From: Candidatus Sulfotelmatobacter sp.
GTDB taxonomy: Bacteria; Acidobacteriota; Terriglobia; Terriglobales; SbA1
Reading direction: 5' to 3'
Length of the DNA stretch: 8,487 nucleotides
Assembly (NCBI GenBank): GCA_030151135.1
Contig: JASLEQ010000579.1
Location: 1 to 8,487 of the forward strand
Shown: in pieces, positions 1-6,295 of the stretch
Position numbering within the stretch: the first letter of the stretch is position 1
Layout: each line of letters begins with the position of its first letter
Made by a program: the position numbers and the translations under genes
The notes under the pieces: model-generated
Databases searched by the model: none
What the model was told of the DNA's origin: nothing
What the model saw: only the letters and a program-made list of their open reading frames with translations

Positions 1-875
1 TTCACGACCCGCAGCCTGCGGGACTGATTTGCTCCAAGGCCACCACGCCGGCGCACTGGGTCTGGCGTTGCCACATCGACCTGTCGAATCCGAATCCCGG
101 CGTCTGGGAATTTTTGCGGCCTTTTGTCGAACAGTATGACGCCGCCATCTTCTCATCGCAGTCGTTCGCGCGCCAGTTGCCGATTCCCCAGTATCTGTTC
201 TATCCCTGCATTGATCCGCTTTCAGAGAAAAACAAGGAGCTGCCCGAATCGCTGGTTCAGCAGATCTGTGATGACTTCGGGATTGACCGTACCCGTCCCA
301 TCGTTACGCAAGTCTCCCGCTTTGACCGCCTGAAAGATCCGGTTGGGGTGGTGCATGCATACAAGCTCGCCAAGAAGTACGTCGATTGCCAACTGGTATT
401 GGCCGGCGGCGGGGCCTCGGACGATCCGGAAGGAGCCGCGGTCCTGCAGGAAGTAAAGGAAGCGGCGGGGAACGATCCCGACATCATTATTCTGGATTTG
501 CCGCCGTGGTGCGCCGTTCAGATCAATGCCATCCAGCGCGCTTCCACCATCATTGTGCAAAAGTCGTTGAAAGAAGGCTTCGGCCTTACCGTCACCGAAG
601 CCTTATGGAAGGGCAAGCCGACGATTGCAGGTTCGGTTGGAGGCATTCCGAATCAGATCATTCACAAGCTGACCGGAGTGCTGGTGCATTCGGTTGAAGG
701 ATGCGCTTTCCAGATCCGCTATCTGCTGACGCACCCCGAATTTGCCCGCAGCATCGGTAGCAGCGGTCACGAGCATGTGAAAGAGAATTTCCTGATGACG
801 ACCAACGTCAAGCGCTGGCTCTTGCTTTTCCGCATCCTGGAGCAGGCAAGAGCGCTGCGCGGGAAAGCGGCTTAG
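1..875 (+). CDS. treT: Trehalose synthase TreT-type glycosyltransferase (GT4), 5' end outside window
   Basis: The reading frame is open from base 3 and ends at TAG 873-875, so about 290 C-terminal residues are visible and the N-terminal part lies outside the window. It begins with HDPQPAGLI, the glycosyltransferase loop of the trehalose-synthase branch of GT4, followed by WRCHIDLS and PCIDPLSEKN. The second Rossmann domain has VSRFDRLKDP (nucleotide-sugar phosphate binding), QLVLAGGGA and the E-x7-E motif KEGFGLTVTE, with its glutamates at codons 573-575 and 597-599. Family members join glucose from an NDP-glucose donor to glucose to give trehalose, and some run in reverse; the exact donor cannot be read here. 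The protein is cytosolic. The final GHEHVKENFL and RWLLLF segment is the usual family end, so the C-terminus is complete. The gene converges on the LacI-type gene, with 11 bases between stop codons. Confidence 0.88.
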   Translation, partial: HDPQPAGLICSKATTPAHWVWRCHIDLSNPNPGVWEFLRPFVEQYDAAIFSSQSFARQLPIPQYLFYPCIDPLSEKNKELPESLVQQICDDFGIDRTRPIVTQVSRFDRLKDPVGVVHAYKLAKKYVDCQLVLAGGGASDDPEGAAVLQEVKEAAGNDPDIIILDLPPWCAVQINAIQRASTIIVQKSLKEGFGLTVTEALWKGKPTIAGSVGGIPNQIIHKLTGVLVHSVEGCAFQIRYLLTHPEFARSIGSSGHEHVKENFLMTTNVKRWLLLFRILEQARALRGKAA

Positions 876-894
876 AAATCTGATCTCTAAGCCG
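868..894. terminator. Perfect 9-bp hairpin between convergent genes, possible bidirectional terminator
   Basis: CGGCTTAGA (868-876) and TCTAAGCCG (886-894) are exact reverse complements around a 9-base loop. The TAG stop of the glycosyltransferase (873-875) is in the left arm and the TAG stop of the opposing LacI-type gene (complement of 887-889) is at the right arm. The position between two convergent genes suits a two-way transcription end. No T-run follows on either side, so it is not a canonical intrinsic terminator and could instead protect the 3' ends of transcripts. Confidence 0.5.
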
Positions 895-1522
895 TCTCGC
901 GGCTGGCAGCGAAACTCTGACTCGCGCACTCCAAACTTGCTGGGAAGGCTTGCGCGCTCACCGGAACGCTTCGAGATGGTTTCGCGTCCTCAATCTCCCG
1001 GATAACTGCTTCTGCGGCGGCAGCGCCGAACTCTTTCAACCAGCACTTAAGCTCGTCGCCAATCAGTTCCCCCGGGGTCAAATAACCGAGATTTATCGTC
1101 ACGACCGGGAGGCCAATATCTCCGGGCAACGTTGCGTCGATGGTGATAACTCCTTCAATGCCACGTTGCTGAAACGAAGCTGACAGAAGTTCGTCGCTCT
1201 GGGTAATAGATCCAAGCACGAGCAGATAGCCCTTGCGGCTGAGATGTTCCTGTGCAGCCGCCACCACGCCGGCGACGGCCGGATTGCCTAACTCACGTGC
1301 TACTACTGCGACCATACTCGTACGCTTGGTACGCAGTGAACGCGCCCAGAAATTCGGGCGGTAATTCAATTCCGCTGCCGCCTGAAAGATTCTGTCTTTG
1401 GTGGATTGCGGAATCGCATATGACGCCGGCGTCCGGTTCAAAACGGCCGAAACCGAGCACGGCGCCAATCCAACTCGATTGGCCACGGTCTTCAAATTGA
1501 CATCACTCTTCTTTGCCGGCAT
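887..1522 (-). CDS. LacI-family transcriptional regulator, short form lacking most of the effector domain
   Basis: This frame encodes 211 residues from ATG at 1522; LacI-family proteins are usually about 330-350. Residues 8-30 form the LacI helix-turn-helix (VNLKTVANRVGLAPCSVSAVLN). A recognisable stretch NYRPNFWARSLRTKRT at 53-68 covers the hinge region. Residues 69-145 match the first part of the periplasmic-binding-like effector domain (QQRGIEGVITIDATL, LPVVTI). The sequence then jumps to KEFGAAAAEAVIREIE (163-178), which resembles the segment near the end of normal LacI proteins, and finishes with ASRETA, like the usual RESTA ending. Roughly 120-130 central residues that form most of the ligand pocket seem absent, with the frame intact. 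A TTG at 1534 is in frame upstream, but the GGGGG ribosome site at 1528-1532 supports the ATG. It is divergent from the YkgJ-GH67 pair, a possible target. It may bind DNA without a sugar response or may be decaying. Confidence 0.75.
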   Translation of the reverse strand: MPAKKSDVNLKTVANRVGLAPCSVSAVLNRTPASYAIPQSTKDRIFQAAAELNYRPNFWARSLRTKRTSMVAVVARELGNPAVAGVVAAAQEHLSRKGYLLVLGSITQSDELLSASFQQRGIEGVITIDATLPGDIGLPVVTINLGYLTPGELIGDELKCWLKEFGAAAAEAVIREIEDAKPSRSVPVSAQAFPASLECASQSFAASRETA

Positions 1523-1527
1523 TTTAT

Positions 1528-1532
1528 CCCCC
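1528..1532 (-). promoter_or_regulatory. Ribosome binding site fixing the LacI-type start
   Basis: On the minus strand GGGGG followed by ATAAA precedes ATG at 1522, a 5-base spacer. The alternative TTG start at 1534 lies just upstream of this site, so the ATG is preferred. Confidence 0.5.
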
Positions 1533-1788
1533 AAGATGAGAGCTCTGCAGCACTATGGTCAATGACAGCTGCAGTTCATTTGTACGGGACGTCGTAGTCG
1601 AAACTTGCACCCATCCGGGGGCGGGATATCCAACGGGGAATAAGGTCTGCTGCGGCGAGGCAGAAACAGGCATAGACAATCTAAAAAGAATTGAGCTTCT
1701 CGTCCAATTCAAAAATGTCATCCTTCCCATTACTCTCTCCGCTGTATGCCGTGCAGCGGGCGGCGTTGAGATACGCTATCCTCAGCGA

Positions 1789-2400
1789 ATGCCCGTGCGC
1801 TTTCCAACATCCGGGGACCAGAAGCTGGTTCAGATCGTGGATGCAGCTCTCGCGGCCGCGACCCAAAGGAGCGGTGCATGGCTCGCGTGTCGTCCCGGAT
1901 GCACGCAGTGTTGTGTTGGCGTGTTCGCGATCAATCAGCTCGATGCCCTGCGCCTCAAGCGCGGATTAGCGGAACTCGAGAAGCATTCTCGCAGGCGTGC
2001 CGATGAAGTCCGACGCCGCGCCCGCCAGTCGCTTTCGCGATTGTCGGCGGATTTCCCAGGCGATACAACGACCGGAGTTCTCGATGAAAGCGAAGACGCG
2101 GCGGAAGCTTTCGAGCAATTCGGGAATGACGAACCGTGTCCGGCACTCGATCCGGAGACGGGGCTATGCGAGCTCTATGAACATCGGCCGATGACGTGCC
2201 GCGTGTTCGGACCTCCAGTCCGATCGGAAGAAGGATTGGGCGTCTGCGAGCTGTGTTTCAACGGAGCAACCGAGGACGAGATAACGGCCTGCGAGATGAT
2301 TCCCGATCCCGACGACCTCGAATCCGACCTTCTGGAACAACTTGAGAAGAGCTCAGGCCGCGCTGGCGACACAATCATCGCTTTCGTCCTTGCATCGTGA
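1789..2400 (+). CDS. YkgJ-family cysteine-cluster protein (putative Zn/Fe-chelating)
   Basis: The 203-residue protein carries the CxxxCxxCC signature of the YkgJ/UPF0153 family at C34, C38, C41 and C42 (CRPGCTQCC). It also has the second family block, CPALDPETGLCELYEHRPMTCRVFG, with C117, C127 and C137. More cysteines follow at C153, C156 and C168, so ten thiols could hold a metal centre. There is no signal peptide or membrane segment, so it should be cytosolic. A charged, Arg-rich helical stretch (about 60-85) separates the clusters. The family is thought to bind zinc or iron, but its biochemical role is not settled. The frame stays open back to 1555, but the extra 78 residues do not resemble the family, and ATG 1789 starts just before the conserved part; no clear ribosome site precedes it. 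Its TGA overlaps the next gene's ATG by one base, implying coupled translation with the alpha-glucuronidase. Confidence 0.8.
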   Translation: MPVRFPTSGDQKLVQIVDAALAAATQRSGAWLACRPGCTQCCVGVFAINQLDALRLKRGLAELEKHSRRRADEVRRRARQSLSRLSADFPGDTTTGVLDESEDAAEAFEQFGNDEPCPALDPETGLCELYEHRPMTCRVFGPPVRSEEGLGVCELCFNGATEDEITACEMIPDPDDLESDLLEQLEKSSGRAGDTIIAFVLAS

Positions 2401-4520
2401 TGAAGACCGCAAACAGAATCATCGTTATCCTGCTTGGCATTATTGCCCTGACAGCCATTTGCCGAGCGGCAACCGACCGCGACGCGTGGCTGCGTTACGC
2501 GCCACTCGATCCTGCAATCGCGAAGAGATATGAACATCTACCCTCGCAGGTGGTAGTGATGGGTGATTCCCCGATTCTTAAGAATGCGGAAGCGGAATTG
2601 CTCCTGGGAATTCCGAAGATGACCGGACATCCTCTGGAATCGGCCTCGAAGATCCACGGCAGCGCCATCGTGCTCGCGACATTGAGGCAGGCCCAAACGC
2701 TCATACCTCACCTGTTTCCTCGCCATGGCTCGCTTGGGGAGGGGTACTGGATCACTGCGATTACGATCAAGAAATCACCGTGCGTGTTGATCACGGCGAA
2801 CGATGATCCCCGCGGTGTTTTGTATGGCGCGTTCGCGCTGTTGCGGAAAATCGGCGAAGGCGAGAGCCTCGCGAACATCGACGAGGTGTCTAATCCGGCT
2901 GCCCGCATCCGCTGGATCGATCAGTGGGACAATCTCGACGGCAGCGTGGAGCGGGGCTACGGCGGTCGGTCGATCTTTTTCGAAAATGGCAAAGTTCGGG
3001 AAGATCTCACGCGTGCGGGCGAGTATGCACGTTTGCTCGCATCAATCGGCATCACTACCTGCACGATCAACAATGTCAACGCCGCGCCGCAAGTGCTCGA
3101 CTCCGCTTTCATCGAGCAGGTGCGGCGGGTTGCCGACGTCTTTCGCCCGTGGGGCGTGAAGCTTTCGTTGTCGGTCGATCTCAGCAGCCCGAAGGTCATT
3201 GGAGGGTTGGATACTTTTGATCCGCTTGATTTCAGAGTCGCGGACTGGTGGCGGCGCAAAGCGGACGAAATCTATCGCCGGATCCCTGATTTCGCCGGAT
3301 TCGTTGTAAAAGCAGACTCGGAAGGACGCTCCGGACCATCAGCCTACGGGCGCACTCACGCCGACGCTGCCAACGTTATCGCACGAGCCCTGTTGCCTCA
3401 CGGCGGAATCGTTTTCTATCGCGCCTTCGTTTACAACCACCATCTTGATTGGCACAATCTCAAGAACGATCGTGCCAAGGCGGCGTACGACAATTTCCAT
3501 CCGCTCGATGGGCAGTTCGATCACAACGTCATCGTGCAGATCAAAAATGGGCCGATCGATTTCCAGGTACGCGAGCCCGTCTCCCCGCTTTTCGGCGACC
3601 TTGAACTCACAAACAAAGCCATCGAGTTGCAGATCACGCAGGAGTATACCGGCCAGCAGAAGCACTTGTGTTTCCTGGTGCCCATGTGGAAGGAAGCGCT
3701 CGACTTCGATATGCATCTGCCTGGCAGAGGGCCGTCGAGGGTCAAGGACATCATCACGGGCCCGAAGTTTTTGACTCCGCTGAATGGATTCGTTGGAGTC
3801 GCCAACGTAGGGCTCGACGACAACTGGCTCGGCAGCCCGTTGGCAATGGCGAACCTATACGGATTCGGCCGCCTGGCGTGGAATCCTGATCTGAGCTCCG
3901 AACAAATCATCGACGAATGGACCCGGCTCTCCTTTGGCAACGACCCGCTGGTGGTGTCGACGATTTCGAAACTTCAACTTGATTCGTGGCCAGTTTACGA
4001 AAGCTACACCGGGCCGCTGGGCGCGGGAACACTGACCAATATCACAGGCAATCATTATGATCCGGGGCCGGAGTCGTCCGAAGAGAACGGGTGGGGACAG
4101 TGGCACCGCGCCGATCACGAAGGGATCGGCATGGATCGGACTGTTGCGACCGGCACGGGATACATTGGGCAATATCCGCCGGAAGTGCAGAAGATGTACG
4201 AGTCGCTGGCGGCTTGTCCTGACAACCTGCTGCTCTTTTTCCATCACGTTCCATGGACGTACGTTCTACGTTCGGGGAAAACAGTGATTCAGCATATCTA
4301 CGACTCGCACTATGAAGGCGCAGAGCGAGCCCGCGAGTTTGTCGGCCGATGGCAGATCCTGGACGGACACATTGATGAAGATCGATACAACGACATCCTG
4401 AAGCGATTCGAATTCCAGGCCGGGGAAGCGGTGAAATGGCGGGATGCCATCTGCGCCTGGGCCTACCGCGAGTCGGGCATCCCGGACCAGCGAGGCCGGA
4501 CGGGGATCTCGGCCAAATAA
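2400..4520 (+). CDS. Secreted GH67 alpha-glucuronidase
   Basis: This 706-residue protein has the full length expected for family GH67 enzymes, which cleave the alpha-1,2 link between (4-O-methyl)glucuronic acid and the terminal xylose of xylo-oligosaccharides. Residues 1-25 are a signal peptide (KTANR, then a hydrophobic IIVILLGIIALTA core, then an RAA cleavage zone), so the enzyme is exported. The N-terminal domain reaches about residue 165. The barrel carries the family catalytic groups: E308 in VVKADSEGRSGP (general acid), and D370 in HPLDGQF plus E392 in DFQVREP (general base pair, by correspondence with Cellvibrio GlcA67A). The block QIKNGPIDFQVREP is the GH67 hallmark. The helical C-terminal domain contains WGQWHRADHEGIGMDRT. 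The start is ATG 2400 within TGATG, overlapping the upstream stop. A GTG at 2397 is also in frame. No ribosome site is seen, which fits translational coupling. No gene for xylan uptake or xylanase is in view. Confidence 0.93.
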   Translation: MKTANRIIVILLGIIALTAICRAATDRDAWLRYAPLDPAIAKRYEHLPSQVVVMGDSPILKNAEAELLLGIPKMTGHPLESASKIHGSAIVLATLRQAQTLIPHLFPRHGSLGEGYWITAITIKKSPCVLITANDDPRGVLYGAFALLRKIGEGESLANIDEVSNPAARIRWIDQWDNLDGSVERGYGGRSIFFENGKVREDLTRAGEYARLLASIGITTCTINNVNAAPQVLDSAFIEQVRRVADVFRPWGVKLSLSVDLSSPKVIGGLDTFDPLDFRVADWWRRKADEIYRRIPDFAGFVVKADSEGRSGPSAYGRTHADAANVIARALLPHGGIVFYRAFVYNHHLDWHNLKNDRAKAAYDNFHPLDGQFDHNVIVQIKNGPIDFQVREPVSPLFGDLELTNKAIELQITQEYTGQQKHLCFLVPMWKEALDFDMHLPGRGPSRVKDIITGPKFLTPLNGFVGVANVGLDDNWLGSPLAMANLYGFGRLAWNPDLSSEQIIDEWTRLSFGNDPLVVSTISKLQLDSWPVYESYTGPLGAGTLTNITGNHYDPGPESSEENGWGQWHRADHEGIGMDRTVATGTGYIGQYPPEVQKMYESLAACPDNLLLFFHHVPWTYVLRSGKTVIQHIYDSHYEGAERAREFVGRWQILDGHIDEDRYNDILKRFEFQAGEAVKWRDAICAWAYRESGIPDQRGRTGISAK

Positions 4521-4577
4521 TAAGTCGCGCGCGTTCAGCGTCCGAGCGGCGAGGGTTTCGCTTATCATCATTGCTGC

Positions 4578-5492
4578 ATGGCGAACCGCGAATCTTCTGT
4601 CGTGTCGGTCTCCGGGGTGGCTTTCAACGGGCACTCGATGGTGGGTGCTTTGAAACGAGTGCTGGTGTGCTCGCCGAAGGGTGCCGGCTGGGATCGGCCG
4701 GAGTGCGTCGCGCGCTGGCAGGAACTCGGATTCGGCCACGCTCCGGACTTCCGCAAAGCCGAGGTCCAGCATGCGGTGCTTCGCCGTGAACTGGAAGCCA
4801 TCGGCGCGGAGGTTATTGATCTTCCCTGGTCGGCAGAGCTTTCACTGGACGCTGCCTATGCGCACGATGCCTCTCTCGCCACAGACTTCGGCCTGATCCT
4901 CATGCGGCCTGGCAAGGCGAACCGCATTGCGGAAGCGCGTCAACAGTCTGCGCTGGCTGCCAAGCTTGAGATCCCGATTGCCGGAGAGATCAAAGGGCCC
5001 GGAACGACGGAAGCCGGGGACATTCTGTGGCTGGATGCGAAGACGCTGCTGATCGGGCAAGGTTACCGGACGAACAAGGCAGGAATCGAACAGATGCGAA
5101 CAATTTTGGCACCCAAGGGTGTTGAGGTGATTTCGGCCTCGCTTCCCTATGGGCCCGGGCCCTCGGCGTGTTTGCACCTGATGTCGCTGATCAGCCTGCT
5201 GGACGAGAAGACCGCTTTGGTTGATCTGCCCTGGCTGGCCGTGGAAACCGTGGAACTGCTCCAGTCGCGTGGATTCGAGTTGATCGAGATCGAGCCTTCG
5301 GAGCGGGCGACACTTGCTTGTAATGTGCTGGCGCTCGGAAATAATCGACTGCTCGCAATCGAGGAAAACCGCAAGACAAATGAGCGGCTGCGGCACCATG
5401 GATTTGATGTTCGAACGTTTCCGGGAAGCGAAATTTGTATCAACGGAAGCGGTGGACCCACCTGCCTGACGCGACCTTTGCTGCGTGTATAG
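4578..5492 (+). CDS. Dimethylarginine dimethylaminohydrolase / amidinotransferase-family guanidine hydrolase
   Basis: The 304-residue protein shows the five-bladed pentein-fold pattern of DDAH and arginine deiminase enzymes. Visible active-site blocks are YAHDASLATDFGLILMRPG (D97, guanidine binding), TTEAGDILWL (E145 and D148), CLHLMSLISLLDE (catalytic H200) and GGPTCLTRPLL (nucleophilic C296, eight residues from the end). Complete Cys-His-acid machinery suggests an active enzyme. DDAH turns N-methylated arginine into citrulline and methylamines, but related enzymes use other guanidines or transfer the amidino group, and sequence alone does not choose. There is no signal peptide. ATG 4578 is preferred over ATG 4638 because FNGHSMVGALKRVLV reads as one continuous family-like N-terminal strand. 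TATCAT at 4563-4568 could be a -10 element very near the start; no ribosome site is evident. It follows the alpha-glucuronidase by 57 bases with no functional link apparent. Confidence 0.78.
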   Translation: MANRESSVVSVSGVAFNGHSMVGALKRVLVCSPKGAGWDRPECVARWQELGFGHAPDFRKAEVQHAVLRRELEAIGAEVIDLPWSAELSLDAAYAHDASLATDFGLILMRPGKANRIAEARQQSALAAKLEIPIAGEIKGPGTTEAGDILWLDAKTLLIGQGYRTNKAGIEQMRTILAPKGVEVISASLPYGPGPSACLHLMSLISLLDEKTALVDLPWLAVETVELLQSRGFELIEIEPSERATLACNVLALGNNRLLAIEENRKTNERLRHHGFDVRTFPGSEICINGSGGPTCLTRPLLRV

Positions 5493-5493
5493 T

Positions 5494-5513
5494 CTCGAAT
5501 TTTTTTTATCGAG
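5494..5513 (+). terminator. Weak hairpin with T-run after the guanidine hydrolase gene
   Basis: Two bases after the stop codon, CTCGA (5494-5498) and TCGAG (5509-5513) can pair around a loop containing eight consecutive T residues (5500-5507). The T-run lies inside the loop rather than after the stem and the stem is short, so this is only a possible transcription end. Confidence 0.22.
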
Positions 5514-5520
5514 CAAATCC

Positions 5521-5772
5521 GCAAAATCTTGAAAGATAAAGGGTTACAGCACGGGGCCTGCGGCGAACCCTCGCAAAATATTCAAAACAAATAAGTTGGA
5601 GGTAAATATTTGATACTGAATAACTTAGCATCATCGCGGCGAAATTTGAAATTAATGCCGTTCTTGTAAGTTATTGCAATAAAATAGGTTATGCGATTGA
5701 CCGCTTCGCGGCCGCTTGCAAAATATTGTCAAAGAAGGACTTACACGCAAAATATTCCAGAATAAGGGCTTA
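5521..5772. repeat. Array of six degenerate 26-base AT-rich elements in two equally spaced triplets
   Basis: Copies begin at 5521, 5573, 5602, 5666, 5718 and 5747 and align without gaps over 26 bases. Positions 1-10 read GCAAAATATT in three copies (GCAAAATCTT, GTAAATATTT and GTAAGTTATT in the others). Positions 18-25 approximate AAGGGCTT, usually followed by A. Invariant in all six are G1, A3, A4, T9, T10, A18, A19, T24 and T25. Positions 3/25, 4/24, 9/19 and 10/18 are complementary about a centre at 14, so each copy is two AA-N4-TT boxes 15 bases apart. Start-to-start distances are 52, 29, 64, 52 and 29, so copies 1-3 and 4-6 repeat with a 145-base period. A more decayed copy may sit near 5639. 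Function is unknown; a protein-binding array is one possibility. Confidence 0.7.
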
Positions 5773-5975
5773 GGTGACACGGTTTCGGCGTCACGAGTTC
5801 CACTAGATTCCCGGCGTTTTGCGGTGCGATGGGCACATTCCTATATTGTGAACTTTCTGGCGCCCCGGTCAAGGTCATCTGTCACACTCGGAGGGCTTTG
5901 GCTGTGGAAAACTTGCGGACGTAATGGTGGTGATTCGGGCCGCGCTTCTCGAGCGAAACGGCTAGAACCAAGATT

Positions 5976-6022
5976 ACCGCTGAGGGGGCGCCGAGAACGT
6001 CCGCAGAGGACGCAGAGAAATG
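5976..6022. repeat. Purine-rich GAG repeat, copy A (two tandem units)
   Basis: Two tandem units, 5977-6000 (24 bases) and 6001-6022 (22 bases), each start CCGC and contain two GAG-type blocks (CCGCAGAGGACGCAGAGAAA in the second). The element matches copy B at 6138-6182 with one 2-base indel and a few substitutions. It has the look of a dispersed non-coding chromosomal repeat. Confidence 0.7.
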
Positions 6023-6137
6023 CCATTACTCCTCCGGGTTGACCGCTCTGGAATGCTTGAAGCGGAATGCTGCCGATGAGATTCCCTTTAAGGTTTTGTG
6101 TCCCGCCGCTTCTATTCGAACTACAAGAAGCAACGTC

Positions 6138-6182
6138 ACCGCTGAGAGCGCGGAGAACATCCGCTGAGGGCGCAGAGAAACG
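6138..6182. repeat. Purine-rich GAG repeat, copy B (two tandem units)
   Basis: Units 6139-6160 and 6161-6182 are both 22 bases and share CCGCTGAG, GCGC and GAGAA in register. The whole element lies 162 bases downstream of copy A in the same orientation. A remnant, ACGCGGAGAAGCG, follows at about 6197-6209. Most differences between units are single-base substitutions. Confidence 0.7.
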
Positions 6183-6245
6183 ACATCCTTAGGGCTACGC
6201 GGAGAAGCGCCATTGCCATTTCGGATCATCGTCGTTGCGATCGGT

Positions 6246-6254
6246 TGGTATGAT
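6246..6254 (+). promoter_or_regulatory. Candidate extended -10 promoter of the GH31 gene
   Basis: TGGTATGAT matches an extended -10 element (TG-N-TATGAT) 41 bases before the GH31 start codon. No good -35 hexamer is seen 16-18 bases upstream, as can be the case for extended -10 promoters. The call rests on one motif only. Confidence 0.28.
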
Positions 6255-6295
6255 GTTGTTCGCACCTGGAAGCCCTCATCGGAGTGATCTGACTG

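Larger units (their letters stand above)
5493..6295. other. 803-base gene-free region with AT-rich island and two repeat families
   Basis: No frame here gives a protein with recognisable motifs, and the longest open frames run through repeats. From 5493 to about 5775 the sequence is much richer in A and T than the flanking genes and holds six copies of a 26-base element. From about 5976 to 6182 it is GC-rich and holds two paired purine-rich repeats. Bases 5795-5975 show nothing I can assign. Bases 6183-6295 form the leader of the GH31 gene. Confidence 0.8.

Noticed and set aside
1555..1788. N-terminal extension of the YkgJ-family protein to ATG 1555
   Set aside because: The added 78 residues do not resemble the family and would occupy the promoter space between divergent genes. 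The conserved protein starts just after ATG 1789.
5610..5669. A 19-codon open frame with a TTG start after GGAGGT (5599-5604 region)
   Set aside because: It lies wholly within the AT-rich repeat array, its ribosome-site match overlaps the end of one repeat copy, and it has no recognisable peptide features. The match is better explained by the repeat sequence.
5619..5675. Perfect 9-base inverted repeat AATAACTTA / TAAGTTATT as a separate hairpin
   Set aside because: The two arms are the end of repeat copy 3 and the start of copy 4. The match follows from the internal dyad symmetry of the 26-base element, so it is not counted as an independent structure.
5521..5772. CRISPR array
   Set aside because: The 26-base copies are degenerate, spacers vary from 3 to 38 bases, and no cas gene is present, so it does not have the regular repeat-spacer form.
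5774..5794. GTGAC / GTCAC inverted repeat as a terminator
   Set aside because: The stem is only 5 bp with an 11-base loop and no T-run, and no gene ends just upstream of it.
5903..5911. DnaA-box-like TGTGGAAAA (reverse TTTTCCACA) as part of a replication origin
   Set aside because: Only one such box is seen, and there is no cluster of boxes and no dnaA, dnaN or similar gene nearby.
5716..6042. A 108-residue open frame on the plus strand
   Set aside because: It begins inside repeat copy 5 and runs through copy 6 and GAG repeat A. It has no domain motif and its composition follows the non-coding repeats.
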